From: CAWCQC01 sp963819905
GTDB lineage: Bacteria; Actinomycetota; Thermoleophilia; Gaiellales; Gaiellaceae
Length of the DNA: 64,000 nucleotides
Assembly: GCA_963819905.1 (NCBI GenBank)
Contig: CAWFXP010000010.1
Location: 445,324-509,323 of the forward strand
Reading direction: 5' to 3'
In this document: one piece after another, positions 24,100-32,821 of the stretch
Position numbering within the stretch: position 1 is the first letter of the stretch
Layout: each line of letters begins with the position of its first letter
The notes under the pieces: generated by a model
The model's input: the letters and a program-made list of their open reading frames with translations, nothing else
What the model was told of the DNA's origin: nothing
Database searches by the model: none
Position numbers and translations under genes: made by a program

Positions 24100-25256
24100 T
24101 CGTCCCCGAGCTCCCCACCGAGATCGCCGAGCTGAAGGCCCGGGTCGGGCGCTTCATCGAGGAGGAGGTCTTTCCGGTCGAGGAGAGCATCGCGGCCCGA
24201 GGGTCGATCGATTCGACGGAGATCGACGAGCTTCGCGCGAGGGCGCGGAAGGAAGGCTTCTCGCAGCTGAACATGCCTGCGGAGGTGGGCGGCAAGGACC
24301 TGTCCATGCTGGCCCAGGTCGCACTCGAGGAGGAGTCCGGGAAGGCGACGAACGGCCTCGGCTTCACGGTTGTCGACCGCGGCCCGCGCGAGCTGCTCGC
24401 GCTCGCGACCCCGGAGCAGGTCGAGCGCTACGTGATGCCTGTCGTGCGCGGCGAGCACCGGGAGGCGTGGGCGCTGACGGAGCCGGGGGCCGGATCGGAT
24501 CTGAGCGGGATCCAGGCGACCGCCGTCCGGGACGGCGACGACTGGGTGCTGAACGGCGAGAAGTGGTTCGTCACGAGCGAGGGCGAGCCGGGCTTCTACA
24601 TCGTGCTCGCCGTCGCCGAGGGTGAGCAGACGCTCTTTCTGGTCGACCCCGATGCGCCCGGCCTGCGCGTCAAGCGGGTGCCGGGCTTCCTGCACGACCC
24701 CTACCTCGACCACCATCCGGAGATCGTGTTCGAGGACTGCCGGGTGCCGGATGAGAACCGCGTCCCGAGCGGCGGCAACGACGGCGCCAAGGACTGGATC
24801 CTCGTCGAGCGGCTCTTCATCGCGGCGCGCTGCTGTGGCGCCGCCGAGCGCCTGGTCGACCTCGCAACGGACTACTCGAAGGAGCGCGTCGCCTTCGGGA
24901 GCCCGATCGCGGAGTTCCAGGGCGTCTCCTTCCAGCTCGCCGACTCGCTGACCGAGCTGCTCGCCGCCAGGCTGCTCACCTACCACGCGGCGCACGCGTT
25001 CGACACGCTCGCCGACCGGAGCGTCGTCCACGGCAAGGTCTCGATGGCGAAGCTCTACGCCTCGGAGATGGCCGGCCGCGTGGCCGACAGGACTCTCCAG
25101 GTCCTCGGCGGCCGCGGATACATGACCGACAGCCCGGCGGCCCGCTTCTACCGCGAGGTCAGGGTCGATCGGATCTGGGAGGGGACGAGCGAGATCCAGC
25201 GGCTCATCCTCGCCCGCGGTCTCCTGAAGCGCGGCGCGGCCCCGTACCTCGCCTGA
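24096..25256 (+). CDS. acyl-CoA dehydrogenase
   Basis: The 386-residue flavoprotein shows the acyl-CoA dehydrogenase signatures AWALTEPGAGSDLSGIQATA and LNGEKWFVTSE. Near the C terminus it has LQVLGGRGYMTDSPAARFYREVR and DRIWEGTSEIQRLIL; the glutamate of WEGTSE is the usual catalytic base. It oxidises an acyl-CoA to the 2-enoyl-CoA and passes electrons to ETF. The GTG start overlaps the stop of the M20 hydrolase gene, so I place it there. It is a different branch from the second acyl-CoA dehydrogenase at 28,364. Confidence 0.92.
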   Translation: MIVPELPTEIAELKARVGRFIEEEVFPVEESIAARGSIDSTEIDELRARARKEGFSQLNMPAEVGGKDLSMLAQVALEEESGKATNGLGFTVVDRGPRELLALATPEQVERYVMPVVRGEHREAWALTEPGAGSDLSGIQATAVRDGDDWVLNGEKWFVTSEGEPGFYIVLAVAEGEQTLFLVDPDAPGLRVKRVPGFLHDPYLDHHPEIVFEDCRVPDENRVPSGGNDGAKDWILVERLFIAARCCGAAERLVDLATDYSKERVAFGSPIAEFQGVSFQLADSLTELLAARLLTYHAAHAFDTLADRSVVHGKVSMAKLYASEMAGRVADRTLQVLGGRGYMTDSPAARFYREVRVDRIWEGTSEIQRLILARGLLKRGAAPYLA

Positions 25257-25445
25257 ATCCGCAGCTCCGGTACGGGACCTGACGGGTTTGCCGGCCGACG
25301 CTTGCCGTCATCCCCAGGGTGGTGAGAATGAACGCCGTCCGGTGTGCCCGCCAGGGACGCCATCTACGTCATACCACGTTTGGGGGATGCCGTGTAGATG
25401 TGATCGACCCAAACCGGTCGTCCTGCGATGGTTTTCGCCGTACGC

Positions 25446-26252
25446 TCAGCGCGTCCCCGCGTCGAGGGCGGGGAGGTAGCTCTCCTGCTCCAGCCAGTGG
25501 CCGCCGTCGACGACCAGCGTCTCGCCGGTGATCCAGGAGGCATACGAGGAGCAGAGCGCAGTCGACCACCAGGCGACCTCCTCGGGCGTCCCGAGCCTCC
25601 CGGCCGGAATCGTCTTCGCGACGCGCGCCCGGTCCTCCTCGGTCGGCCAGAGCGCGGCCCCGGCGCCCTCGGTATCCGTCGGGCCCGGGCAGATGCAGTT
25701 GACCCGGATCCCGTGGTGCGCCCACTCGACGGCGAGCGTACGGGTCATCGCGAGGAGGCCGGCCTTCGCCGAGGCCGAGTGGACCGTTCCCGGCCCGCCC
25801 GTCCACGCGTAGCTCGCGAGGACGCTGAGGATCGCGCCGCCCTCACCCTGCTCGATCATCCGTCGGCCGGCGGCGCGCGCGCACAGGAAGCCGCCGTCGA
25901 GGACGATGCCGACGACCGCCCGCCAGCCGTTCGGCGACAGATCCTCGCCGCGAACGACGAAGTTGCCGGCCGCGTTGTTGACGAGGACGTCCACGCGGCC
26001 GAAACGGCGCGCGGCCTCGTCGATCAGCGCATCGACCTGCTCCGGGTCGCGGACGTCGGTCGGCTTCGGATACGCGGCACCGCCCCAGTCCTCGATCTCC
26101 GCGACCGTCTCGTCGAGCGGCTCGGCGCGCCGGCCCGCGACGACGACCGAGGCTCCGAGCCTCGCGAACTCCCGCGCCATCGCCCGGCCGAGGCCGCCGC
26201 CGCCGCCCGTGACGACCGCGACCTTCCCCTCGAACGTTCCCTCAGCGAGCAT
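25446..26252 (-). CDS. SDR oxidoreductase, 2,4-dienoyl-CoA-reductase-like
   Basis: The 268-residue SDR has TGGGGGLGRAMAREFARLGA, NNAAGNF and the C-terminal DGGHWLE. Its active-site helix reads HSASAKAGLLAMTRTLAVEW. That is the tyrosine-less HxxxxAK arrangement of peroxisomal-type 2,4-dienoyl-CoA reductases, with the lysine present. An AAAGGAG site precedes the ATG at 26252. It is the third gene of an operon with an acyl-CoA dehydrogenase and an ADP-forming acyl-CoA synthetase, paralogous to the arrangement at 12,341-15,992. The 189 bases beyond its 3' end, shared with the convergent acyl-CoA dehydrogenase, hold no feature I can name. Confidence 0.9.
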   Translation of the reverse strand: MLAEGTFEGKVAVVTGGGGGLGRAMAREFARLGASVVVAGRRAEPLDETVAEIEDWGGAAYPKPTDVRDPEQVDALIDEAARRFGRVDVLVNNAAGNFVVRGEDLSPNGWRAVVGIVLDGGFLCARAAGRRMIEQGEGGAILSVLASYAWTGGPGTVHSASAKAGLLAMTRTLAVEWAHHGIRVNCICPGPTDTEGAGAALWPTEEDRARVAKTIPAGRLGTPEEVAWWSTALCSSYASWITGETLVVDGGHWLEQESYLPALDAGTR

Positions 26253-26264
26253 CGTCGGCTCCTT

Positions 26265-28364
26265 TCACGCGTCTGCGAGGATGATCCGGGCGTCCAGGCC
26301 GAGCGCCTCGTCTGCGGTCACGAGCAGCGGGTTGATCTCGACCTCGGCGATCTCCGGCCGGCGAGCGGCCGCCTGCGAGAGCGCCGAGAGCACCCCGGCG
26401 GCGGCGGAGACGGCGAGCGCAGGCCGGCCTCTGGCCCCGTCGAGGAGCGGCGCACCGCGCAGCGAGCGGAGGAGCTCCGCGGCCTCCCGCTCGTCGATCG
26501 GTGCGAGCGCGACGGCCACGTCCTCGAGGAGCTCCGCGTAGACCCCGCCCATCCCGGCGAGCGCGATCGGCCCGAAGCGGGGATCGCGCCGGACGCCGAC
26601 GATCAGCTCGATCCCGCCGGCGATCGCCGCCGTCCGCTCGACGGAGTACCCTGCCGGGGAGAGACGTGTTGCCATATCAGAGAACACCCGCTCGAGCTCC
26701 TCCTCGCTCCCGATCCCGAGGACGACGCCTCCCGCGTCCGACTTGTGGAGGAGGCCGAGCGCCTTGAGCACGACCGGGAAGCCCAGGTCGCGGGCCGCCG
26801 ACCGCGCCTCGGCGAGCGTCTCGACCCGGCGCGCTTCGGCGAACCGGATGCCGGCTCCTTGGAGGAACTCGCGCGCCTCGAAGTAGCCGCCCGCCGGCGC
26901 CGGTCCCGCGACGCTACCTCCCGCGTCCGCGGCGGGTGCGGGCAGGCGCGGAACCCCGACGGGAGCCTGCTCGAAGCGCTCGACGAGCCGGGCCAGCCCG
27001 CCGATCGCGTCGGCGATGTCGCCGTAGACGGGGATCCGGGCCTTCCGGAGAGCTGCGGCCGCCGGACCGCGGGGGTACATCGTCTGGACGACGAGCGGCC
27101 GGCCCGCATCGCGCACGGCCTGCGCCATCGCCCGGGCGATCTCCGTTTCCTGCGCCTCGAAGTCGTCCCCGTACTCCGCATAGCCACCGAAATAGCCGGT
27201 CACGACGGCGGCGTCGGCCTCGCCGGACCCGAGGAGGAGCCGGGCCACCTCCGAGAAGGTCTGGATCGACCGCTCGCCGGCGCCCGCGAAGTCGATCGGG
27301 TTGCCGGTGATCCCGCTCGGGCCGAGCGCCGAGGCCAGCTGCGCGGTGAGCTCCTCACCGGGGACGGGAAGCTCGAGCGAGGCGGCGGACGCGAGATCGG
27401 CGGCGATGACGGCGTGACCTCCACCGTCACCGAAGATGAAGACACGGCGGCCGCGGGGAACGACCGGCGAGAGGAGCGCCTGCGCCGTGTCGATCAGCTC
27501 CCTCGGGGTCGAGACCTGCTCGATGCCCGCCGCCCGGCAGGCGGCCTGAACCGCCACGAAGTCGCTGACGAGCGCGCCCGTGTGCGAGCGGGCGGCGCGC
27601 CCGGCCGCGTCGCTTGCGCCGGCCGCGAGGAGGACGACCGGCTTGCCCGCGGTCGACGCGGCGTGGCAGGCGCCGGCGAACGCCCGGCCGTCCCGGAAGT
27701 CCTCCACGTAGAGCGCGACGACCCGTGTTCCCTCGTGCGCGGCGAACGCGGTGACGAGCTCGGCCGCCTCGAGGTCGGCCTGGTTTCCGAGAGAGGCGAA
27801 GCGCGAGAAGCCGAGGCCGTGATCCGCGGCGATCAGCGCAAGCTCGAGCGCGAGGTTGCCGCTCTGCGAGATCAGCCCGATCTCACCCGGAGGGAGCTCG
27901 CTCCAGCCGATGTCGAGCTCGGCTGCGGCGTCGAACACGCCCAGGCAGTTCGGGCCGAGCAGCACGGCTCCGGAGGCGCGGATCCGCTCGGCCGCCGCCT
28001 GCTCGCGGGCGCGGCCCTCGTCGTCGGTCTCGCCGAGCCCGGCGGTGATGGCGACGATCGCCCGGGCGCCGGCTGCGAGCGCCTGATCGACCGCCTCGTC
28101 GAAGCCGGTTGCGGGAACTGCGAGAACGACGAGCTCGGGCGAGCCGGGCAGCTCCTCCAGCGAGCGGTACGAGGCTCGCCCGAGAACCTCGCTGCCGTTT
28201 CGGTTCACGAGGTAGACGTCGCGCCGCGCCGAGCCGCGCAGGGCGCCGCGGGACAGGCCGTATCCCCACTTCAGGGGGTCGTTCGACGCACCGACGACGG
28301 CCACCGAGCGCGGATCGAAGAGCGCGTCGAGGTCGCGCGCCACAGGCACTTCTGCTTTCGTCAT
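26265..28364 (-). CDS. ADP-forming acyl-CoA synthetase (second paralogue)
   Basis: The 699-residue protein repeats the domain order of the synthetase at 13,941. It has a CoA-binding fold (SVAVVGASNDPLKWGYGL), GPNCLGVFD, ISQSGNLALELA and the phosphohistidine segment RAARSHTGALVSDF. A C-terminal ATP-grasp (GFPVVLKALGLLHKSDAGGV, then EVEINPLLV) follows. The ATG at 28364 shares its A with the TGA of the upstream acyl-CoA dehydrogenase. A short acidic and Pro/Gly-rich linker separates the ligase and ATP-grasp halves. It should activate an acid for oxidation by the co-transcribed dehydrogenase. Confidence 0.92.
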   Translation of the reverse strand: MTKAEVPVARDLDALFDPRSVAVVGASNDPLKWGYGLSRGALRGSARRDVYLVNRNGSEVLGRASYRSLEELPGSPELVVLAVPATGFDEAVDQALAAGARAIVAITAGLGETDDEGRAREQAAAERIRASGAVLLGPNCLGVFDAAAELDIGWSELPPGEIGLISQSGNLALELALIAADHGLGFSRFASLGNQADLEAAELVTAFAAHEGTRVVALYVEDFRDGRAFAGACHAASTAGKPVVLLAAGASDAAGRAARSHTGALVSDFVAVQAACRAAGIEQVSTPRELIDTAQALLSPVVPRGRRVFIFGDGGGHAVIAADLASAASLELPVPGEELTAQLASALGPSGITGNPIDFAGAGERSIQTFSEVARLLLGSGEADAAVVTGYFGGYAEYGDDFEAQETEIARAMAQAVRDAGRPLVVQTMYPRGPAAAALRKARIPVYGDIADAIGGLARLVERFEQAPVGVPRLPAPAADAGGSVAGPAPAGGYFEAREFLQGAGIRFAEARRVETLAEARSAARDLGFPVVLKALGLLHKSDAGGVVLGIGSEEELERVFSDMATRLSPAGYSVERTAAIAGGIELIVGVRRDPRFGPIALAGMGGVYAELLEDVAVALAPIDEREAAELLRSLRGAPLLDGARGRPALAVSAAAGVLSALSQAAARRPEIAEVEINPLLVTADEALGLDARIILADA

Positions 28365-29518
28365 CAGGCCAGCAGCCGGCGGGAGATGATGAGACGCTGG
28401 ATGTCGGACGTGCCTTCCTCGATCTCCTCCAGCTTCGCGTCCCGCATCCACTTCTCGACGGGGTACTCGCGCGAGTAGCCCCAGCCACCGAGCGTCTGCA
28501 CGGCCGCCCACGTGCACCACATCGCCGCCTCCGAAGCCGCGAGCTTCGCCATCGCCGCCTCCTTCGGGGCCGGCTCGCCCGCGTCGAGCTTGCGTGCGGC
28601 GCTCAGGACGAGGAGGCGTGCGGCCTCGACCTTCAACGCCATGTCCGCGAGCCGGAATGCGACCGCCTGGTGCTCGGCGATCGGCTTTCCGAACTGAACG
28701 CGCTCCTTGGCGTAGGCGACCGCATACTCGAGCGCAGCGCGCGCGAGCCCCACGGCGCTAGCCCCGAGCCCCACCCGTGACTCGTCGAACGTGCGCATGA
28801 GGCCGTAGAAGCCCTGGCCCTCGTCGCCGAGCCGGCGATCCTCCGGCACGAAGCAGTCCTCGAGGAACATCTCGGCGTTGACGATCGCCCGCTGACCCAT
28901 CTTGCGCATCGGCGCCCCGAAGGCGAGCCCCTCGTCTCCCTTCTCCAGCACGAACGCGGTCACGCCCTTCGACCGCGTTCCCGGCGCGACGGTCGCGAAG
29001 ACGACATAGAGCTGGCCGACGCCGCCGTTCGAGATCCAGCTCTTCTGGCCGCGCAGGACGTACCCGCCGTCGGCTCGAGTCGCGGTCGTCGTCATCGAGG
29101 CGGCGTCCGAGCCCGCGCCCGGCTCCGTCGTCGCCAGTGCAGCCATCGGCGGGCGCTCGCCTGCGATCGGCTCGATCCAGCGTCGCTTCTGCTCCTCGGT
29201 GCCGAGCTCGAGGACCGGCTTCGCGAAGAAGCCGCCCGACGTGATCAGGTTGCCGATCCCGGCGCAGCCCCACGACAGCTCCTCCTGGACGATGCAGCCG
29301 GTGAGCAGGTCGGTCATCCCGCCGCCGCCGTACTCCTCGGGGAGCATGAAGGACGTGAGCCCGAGCGAGGCCGCCTTGTACCAGACCTCCCACGGCGTCT
29401 CGACGTCGGCCTCGTCGACCGCGAGCGCGATCGGGCGGATCTCCTTCTCCGCGAACTCCCGGCAGAGAGCCTGGATCTCGAGCTGCTCGGGCATCAGGTC
29501 GTGAATCGCGCTCGCCAT
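28364..29518 (-). CDS. acyl-CoA dehydrogenase
   Basis: This 384-residue acyl-CoA dehydrogenase has ALATTEPGAGSDAASMTTTA, QKSWISNGGVG and the C-terminal EIEEGTSDIQRLIISRRLLA. QTLGGWGYSREYPVEKWMRD matches the flavin-binding C-terminal segment. I prefer the ATG at 29518, which has an AAGGA site about nine bases upstream; the in-frame ATG at 29527 abuts that site. It heads an operon with the second ADP-forming synthetase and an SDR. The segment GGGGMTDLLTGCIVQEELSW resembles short- or branched-chain dehydrogenases, but the chain length preference cannot be told. Confidence 0.92.
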   Translation of the reverse strand: MASAIHDLMPEQLEIQALCREFAEKEIRPIALAVDEADVETPWEVWYKAASLGLTSFMLPEEYGGGGMTDLLTGCIVQEELSWGCAGIGNLITSGGFFAKPVLELGTEEQKRRWIEPIAGERPPMAALATTEPGAGSDAASMTTTATRADGGYVLRGQKSWISNGGVGQLYVVFATVAPGTRSKGVTAFVLEKGDEGLAFGAPMRKMGQRAIVNAEMFLEDCFVPEDRRLGDEGQGFYGLMRTFDESRVGLGASAVGLARAALEYAVAYAKERVQFGKPIAEHQAVAFRLADMALKVEAARLLVLSAARKLDAGEPAPKEAAMAKLAASEAAMWCTWAAVQTLGGWGYSREYPVEKWMRDAKLEEIEEGTSDIQRLIISRRLLA

Positions 29519-29595
29519 GCGGCCCATCCTTCCAGATCGGCTGCGGCGCACGCGCAGACGGACACGCCGTGCCACGCAGGGGTACCGTGTCCGCC

Positions 29596-30012
29596 GTGGC
29601 GAAGCCGAGGATCGCGGTCGTCGGGGACTACGACCCGGGAAACCGGACGCATCTCATGACGGACGAGGCCCTCGGTCACGTCGGGTGTGCGTTCGAGTGG
29701 GTCGCGACCGAGGACTGCGCCGGCACCGCCGCGGAGCGGCTCGCCGGCTTCGGCGGCGTCTTCATCGCGCCGGCCAGCCCGTACCGGAGCATGGAGGGCG
29801 CTCTCGACGCGATCAGGCTGGCACGCGAGCGAGACGTGCCGCTTGTCGGCACCTGAGGGGGCTTCCAGCACGTCGCGATCGAGTTCGCGCGTAACGTCCT
29901 CGGGTTCCGGGACGCGGAGCATGCGGAGACGAGCCCCGACGCGGAGCGGCTGGTGGTCGAGGCCGCCCCGCACCCCGTCCTGGTCGGGTTCGCCGAGGCC
30001 GCGTTCGCCTAG
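29596..30012 (+). pseudogene. remnant of a CTP-synthase-like class I glutamine amidotransferase, TGA at the nucleophile position
   Basis: The GTG start leads into MAKPRIAVVGDYDPGNRTH and a GATase-like core ending in PLVGT. The next codon is TGA (29854-29856) and then GGFQHVAIEFARNVLGF continues in the same frame to a TAG at 30010. In this family the residue after GT is the catalytic cysteine, so TGA replaces TGC or TGT. The part after HAETSPDAERLVV jumps to PHPVLVGFAEAA, so about 100 residues that should hold the catalytic His and Glu are missing without loss of frame. Two independent lesions argue for a pseudogene. The TAG overlaps the stop of the convergent MFS gene. Confidence 0.7.
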
Positions 30013-31178
30013 CCGGGTCGACCGCCGCCCTCGATCGCGACGCGGGCGGGCCGGCGCTGCCATCCGAACAGTGCGGCGAAGGTGACGAGGCAGATACCCG
30101 CAGCGGCCGCGTAGGCCGCGACGTCTCCGGCGACCTCGGCGAGACCGCCGCCCACGGCTGCACCGACCACGTTGCCGGGGGCCCAGGCGAAGTTCATGAG
30201 GGCGAAGCCGAGCCCGTGCCCGAGCCCGCGCGCCTCCCAGCCCTCGGACATCATCGCCATCGCCGGAGTCCAGAGCGTCGCGAACGAGACGCCGGCGGCC
30301 ACGATCACGACCGACAGCGTCCACCTGCTGTCCATCCACGGGATGACGAGGGCGAGCCCGGCGGCGGCGAGGAGCCCGACCCGCACCGGGGCCAGGCGCC
30401 CGCGCCGGTCGGACCAGCGCCCGAACAGGGGTGTGAAGAGCGCCTCGACGGCGGTGGCCGCGACGAACGTCGCCGCGACGCCGAACGTCCCCCACCCGAG
30501 GACGGAGAGCTGGAGCGGCGCCAGCACGCCGAGGAGGCCGAAGAGGAGCGCCGGCAAGGCCAGGAGCCACATGCCAGCCAGAACCCGCCGCGAGCGAACC
30601 GCGTCGAGGAGCAGTCGGAGCGGTTGCGCCTCGTCGCGCACGGGCGCGGGAAGCCGCAGCGCCCAGACCGCGAGGATGCCTGCCAGGACGGCGACGGCGC
30701 CGAAGGCCGGCCCGCGGCCGACGGCGGACGCGGCGGCGCCCAGGACGGGGCCCAGCAGGGCGCCAGCGATGGCGCCGGCCATCGCATAGCCGATCATCTC
30801 GCCGCGCCGATCGGCGGGCGTTCCCGACACGAGCCAGGCGAGCGCTCCCGTCCAGCAGAAGGCGCCGCCGACGCCCTGGAGCAACCGGGTGAGGACGAGC
30901 AGCCAGTAGCTGTCGACAAGCCCGAACGCGACACACGAGACCGCGAGCACGGCGAGCCCTGCCAGCACGGTGGCCCGGATGCCCGCGCGCGTCGCGAGCA
31001 GCCCGGCCGGAATCGCGCCGAGAATCCCTCCGAGCGCGTACGTCCCGACGAGCAGGCCGACCTCGCTCTTCGAGAGTCCGAGCTCGGACTCGAAGTCGGG
31101 CAGAAGCGGAGCGAGCGCGGCGAAGAAGAGCGTGTCGACGAGGACGACCGCGCAGGCGAAGGCGACAAGTCGGCGCAC
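30009..31178 (-). CDS. MFS transporter (paralogue 1)
   Basis: The 389-residue protein has about twelve hydrophobic segments and the MFS loop signature GRWSDRRGRLAPVRVGLL between segments. Near the N terminus, LATRAGIRATVLAGLA corresponds to the first-half loop. It is closely related to the product of the adjacent gene at 31,189: both contain HGLGFALMNFAWAPGNVVG and GALAWLV. The pair is therefore a tandem duplication. The GTG start lies ten bases after the stop of that gene, and both probably form one transcript. The substrate is not predictable; the family moves drugs, sugars or organic acids by proton coupling. Confidence 0.9.
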   Translation of the reverse strand: MRRLVAFACAVVLVDTLFFAALAPLLPDFESELGLSKSEVGLLVGTYALGGILGAIPAGLLATRAGIRATVLAGLAVLAVSCVAFGLVDSYWLLVLTRLLQGVGGAFCWTGALAWLVSGTPADRRGEMIGYAMAGAIAGALLGPVLGAAASAVGRGPAFGAVAVLAGILAVWALRLPAPVRDEAQPLRLLLDAVRSRRVLAGMWLLALPALLFGLLGVLAPLQLSVLGWGTFGVAATFVAATAVEALFTPLFGRWSDRRGRLAPVRVGLLAAAGLALVIPWMDSRWTLSVVIVAAGVSFATLWTPAMAMMSEGWEARGLGHGLGFALMNFAWAPGNVVGAAVGGGLAEVAGDVAAYAAAAGICLVTFAALFGWQRRPARVAIEGGGRPG

Positions 31179-31188
31179 GCGCCCGACT

Positions 31189-32337
31189 CTAGCCCGTCGC
31201 CGGAGCAGCCCTGCGCAGTCGAGGCCGGAGTGCCAGGAACGTCGCGACGCAGAGCGCAGCGACGATCGAGTACGCGGCTGCGTCGCCGGCGAGCTCGGCG
31301 AGGCCGCCGCCGACGGCGGAGCCGACGACGTTGCCCGGCGCCCAGGCGAAGTTCATGAGCGCGAAGCCGAGGCCGTGCGCCAGCCCGATCGCCTCCCAGC
31401 TGTCGGTGAGCATCGCCATCGCGGGAGCCCAGAACGAGCCGACGGCGAGCCCCGCGAGCACGACGAACCCGGCGAGGGCCCAGGCGTTCTCGACCCAGGG
31501 CACGACGACGAGCACCGCGGCCGCCGCGAGGAGCGCGTAGCGGATCGGGGCGAGGCGGCCGCGGCGATCCGACCAGATGCCGACCCCCGGCCCGACCGCC
31601 GCCTCGGCCGCGGCCGCCAGCAGGAACGTGGCCGTGACACCCAGCGCTCCGAATCCGGCGGCGTCGAGCTGGAGCGGGCCGAGGACGAAGACGAGACCGA
31701 GCGAGAGCGACGGCAACGCGATCAGCCACATCCCGACGAGGACGCGTCGCGACCGGAGCGCCGAGAACAGCATGCCCAGGGGCTGGGGCGCCTCCCGCTC
31801 GGGTACGGGGATCCGCAGCGCCCACGCCGCGAGGAAAACGCACAGGACGGCGACGCCCGCGAAGGTCGCACCCCGTCCGAACTGCGAGGCGGCGCCTCCG
31901 AGGAGCGGGCCCACCAGCGAGCCGGCGATCGCACCGGAGGTCGTGTACCCGAGGAACTCACCCCTGCGCTCGGGCGGAGCGGCGTCGACCAGCCAGGCGA
32001 GCGCTCCCGTCCAGAGGAACGAAGCGGCCACCCCCTGGCCGATCCGGGCGCCCACGAGCGCCCAGTAGCCCTCCACGAATCCGAACGCCACGCACGTCAC
32101 GGCGAGGAGGGCCAGACCCCAGAGCACCGTCGCGCGCACGCCGACGCGTGACACGGCCAGCCCGCTCGGGATCGCGCCGGCGAGCGCGCCGAACGCGTAC
32201 GCGGCGACCAGCACTCCGGCTCCGAAGGTCGACAGGCCGAGGTCGTCGGTCAGCTCGGGAAGGAGGGGCGCGAGCGCTGCGAAGAAGATCGACTCGACGA
32301 ACACGACCGCGATCGCGAATACGAGAAGCCGGCGCAC
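31189..32337 (-). CDS. MFS transporter (paralogue 2)
   Basis: This 382-residue twelve-segment permease begins VRRLLVFAIAVVFVESIFFA. It carries GIWSDRRGRLAPIRYALL in the central loop and HGLGFALMNFAWAPGNVVG near the C terminus, shared with its downstream neighbour. The GTG at 32337 aligns with the start of the paralogue and is the likely start. The two genes are in the same orientation, ten bases apart. Divergence between the copies is substantial, so the duplication is not recent. The 85 bases upstream form a divergent promoter region with the cupin gene. Confidence 0.9.
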   Translation of the reverse strand: MRRLLVFAIAVVFVESIFFAALAPLLPELTDDLGLSTFGAGVLVAAYAFGALAGAIPSGLAVSRVGVRATVLWGLALLAVTCVAFGFVEGYWALVGARIGQGVAASFLWTGALAWLVDAAPPERRGEFLGYTTSGAIAGSLVGPLLGGAASQFGRGATFAGVAVLCVFLAAWALRIPVPEREAPQPLGMLFSALRSRRVLVGMWLIALPSLSLGLVFVLGPLQLDAAGFGALGVTATFLLAAAAEAAVGPGVGIWSDRRGRLAPIRYALLAAAAVLVVVPWVENAWALAGFVVLAGLAVGSFWAPAMAMLTDSWEAIGLAHGLGFALMNFAWAPGNVVGSAVGGGLAELAGDAAAYSIVAALCVATFLALRPRLRRAAPATG

Positions 32338-32422
32338 GGGTTTCGACTCTACGCGTCCCGCACCGCCGCCTGCCGCGTGCGCATACTGCTCCGAGCGTGG
32401 ACGGCGACGGACAGGAGGAACG

Positions 32423-32821
32423 ATGCGAATCGTCAGGATCGACCCGGCCCAGTCGGCTCCACCGGAGCATCCGGAGTGGTTTCCCGGCTCGGCGCGCATG
32501 CACTTCATGCACTCGCCCGACACGCCGGTCGGGATCGAGCTGATCGCCGTCTTCTTCGAGCCCGGCTCGCGGACGATCCCCCACGTCCACGCCGTCGATC
32601 AGGTGCTGCAGGTGGTCGAGGGCGAGGGTGTCCTCGCCACCGAGGAGGAGCGGCGCATCATCCGGGCCGGGGACTGGGCGGTCGTGCCCGGCGGCCTCTG
32701 GCACTGGCACGGTGCGACGGAGACGTCGTCGATGTGCCATGTCTCGATCAAGCAGCCCGGCGACACCGACTGGACGGTGGAGCGCAAGGACTTCGACACG
32801 TACATGGAGGGAGCGCGCTGA
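32423..32821 (+). CDS. cupin-domain protein
   Basis: The 132-residue cupin has a metal-binding motif 1, TIPHVHAVDQVLQVVEGEGV, with two histidines and a later Gln/Glu. Motif 2 is AVVPGGLWHWHGA, with further histidines. It is likely a metal-binding enzyme or sensor of a small molecule. GGAGGAACG precedes the ATG. Its last codons overlap the proposed CTG start of the YggS-like gene (CTGA), so the two are translationally coupled. The link between a cupin and a PLP homeostasis protein is unexplained. Confidence 0.85.
   Translation: MRIVRIDPAQSAPPEHPEWFPGSARMHFMHSPDTPVGIELIAVFFEPGSRTIPHVHAVDQVLQVVEGEGVLATEEERRIIRAGDWAVVPGGLWHWHGATETSSMCHVSIKQPGDTDWTVERKDFDTYMEGAR

Noticed and set aside
25257..25445. 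Small gene in the gap between the acyl-CoA dehydrogenase and the SDR
   Set aside because: Short frames there have no ribosome binding site and random composition; no hairpin or promoter pair was convincing.
25428..28478. A 1,016-codon open frame antisense to the SDR and acyl-CoA synthetase genes
   Set aside because: It spans two unrelated genes of the other strand and has the same low-information composition as other antisense frames here.
29596..30012. Functional selenocysteine-containing amidotransferase
   Set aside because: The TGA sits at the catalytic Cys and a small hairpin follows, but the part with the catalytic His and Glu is missing and no selenocysteine genes are visible; kept only as a point to check.
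30216..31358. A 380-codon open frame opposite the first MFS gene
   Set aside because: Highly charged low-complexity product that is the reverse of a transmembrane protein; a typical shadow.
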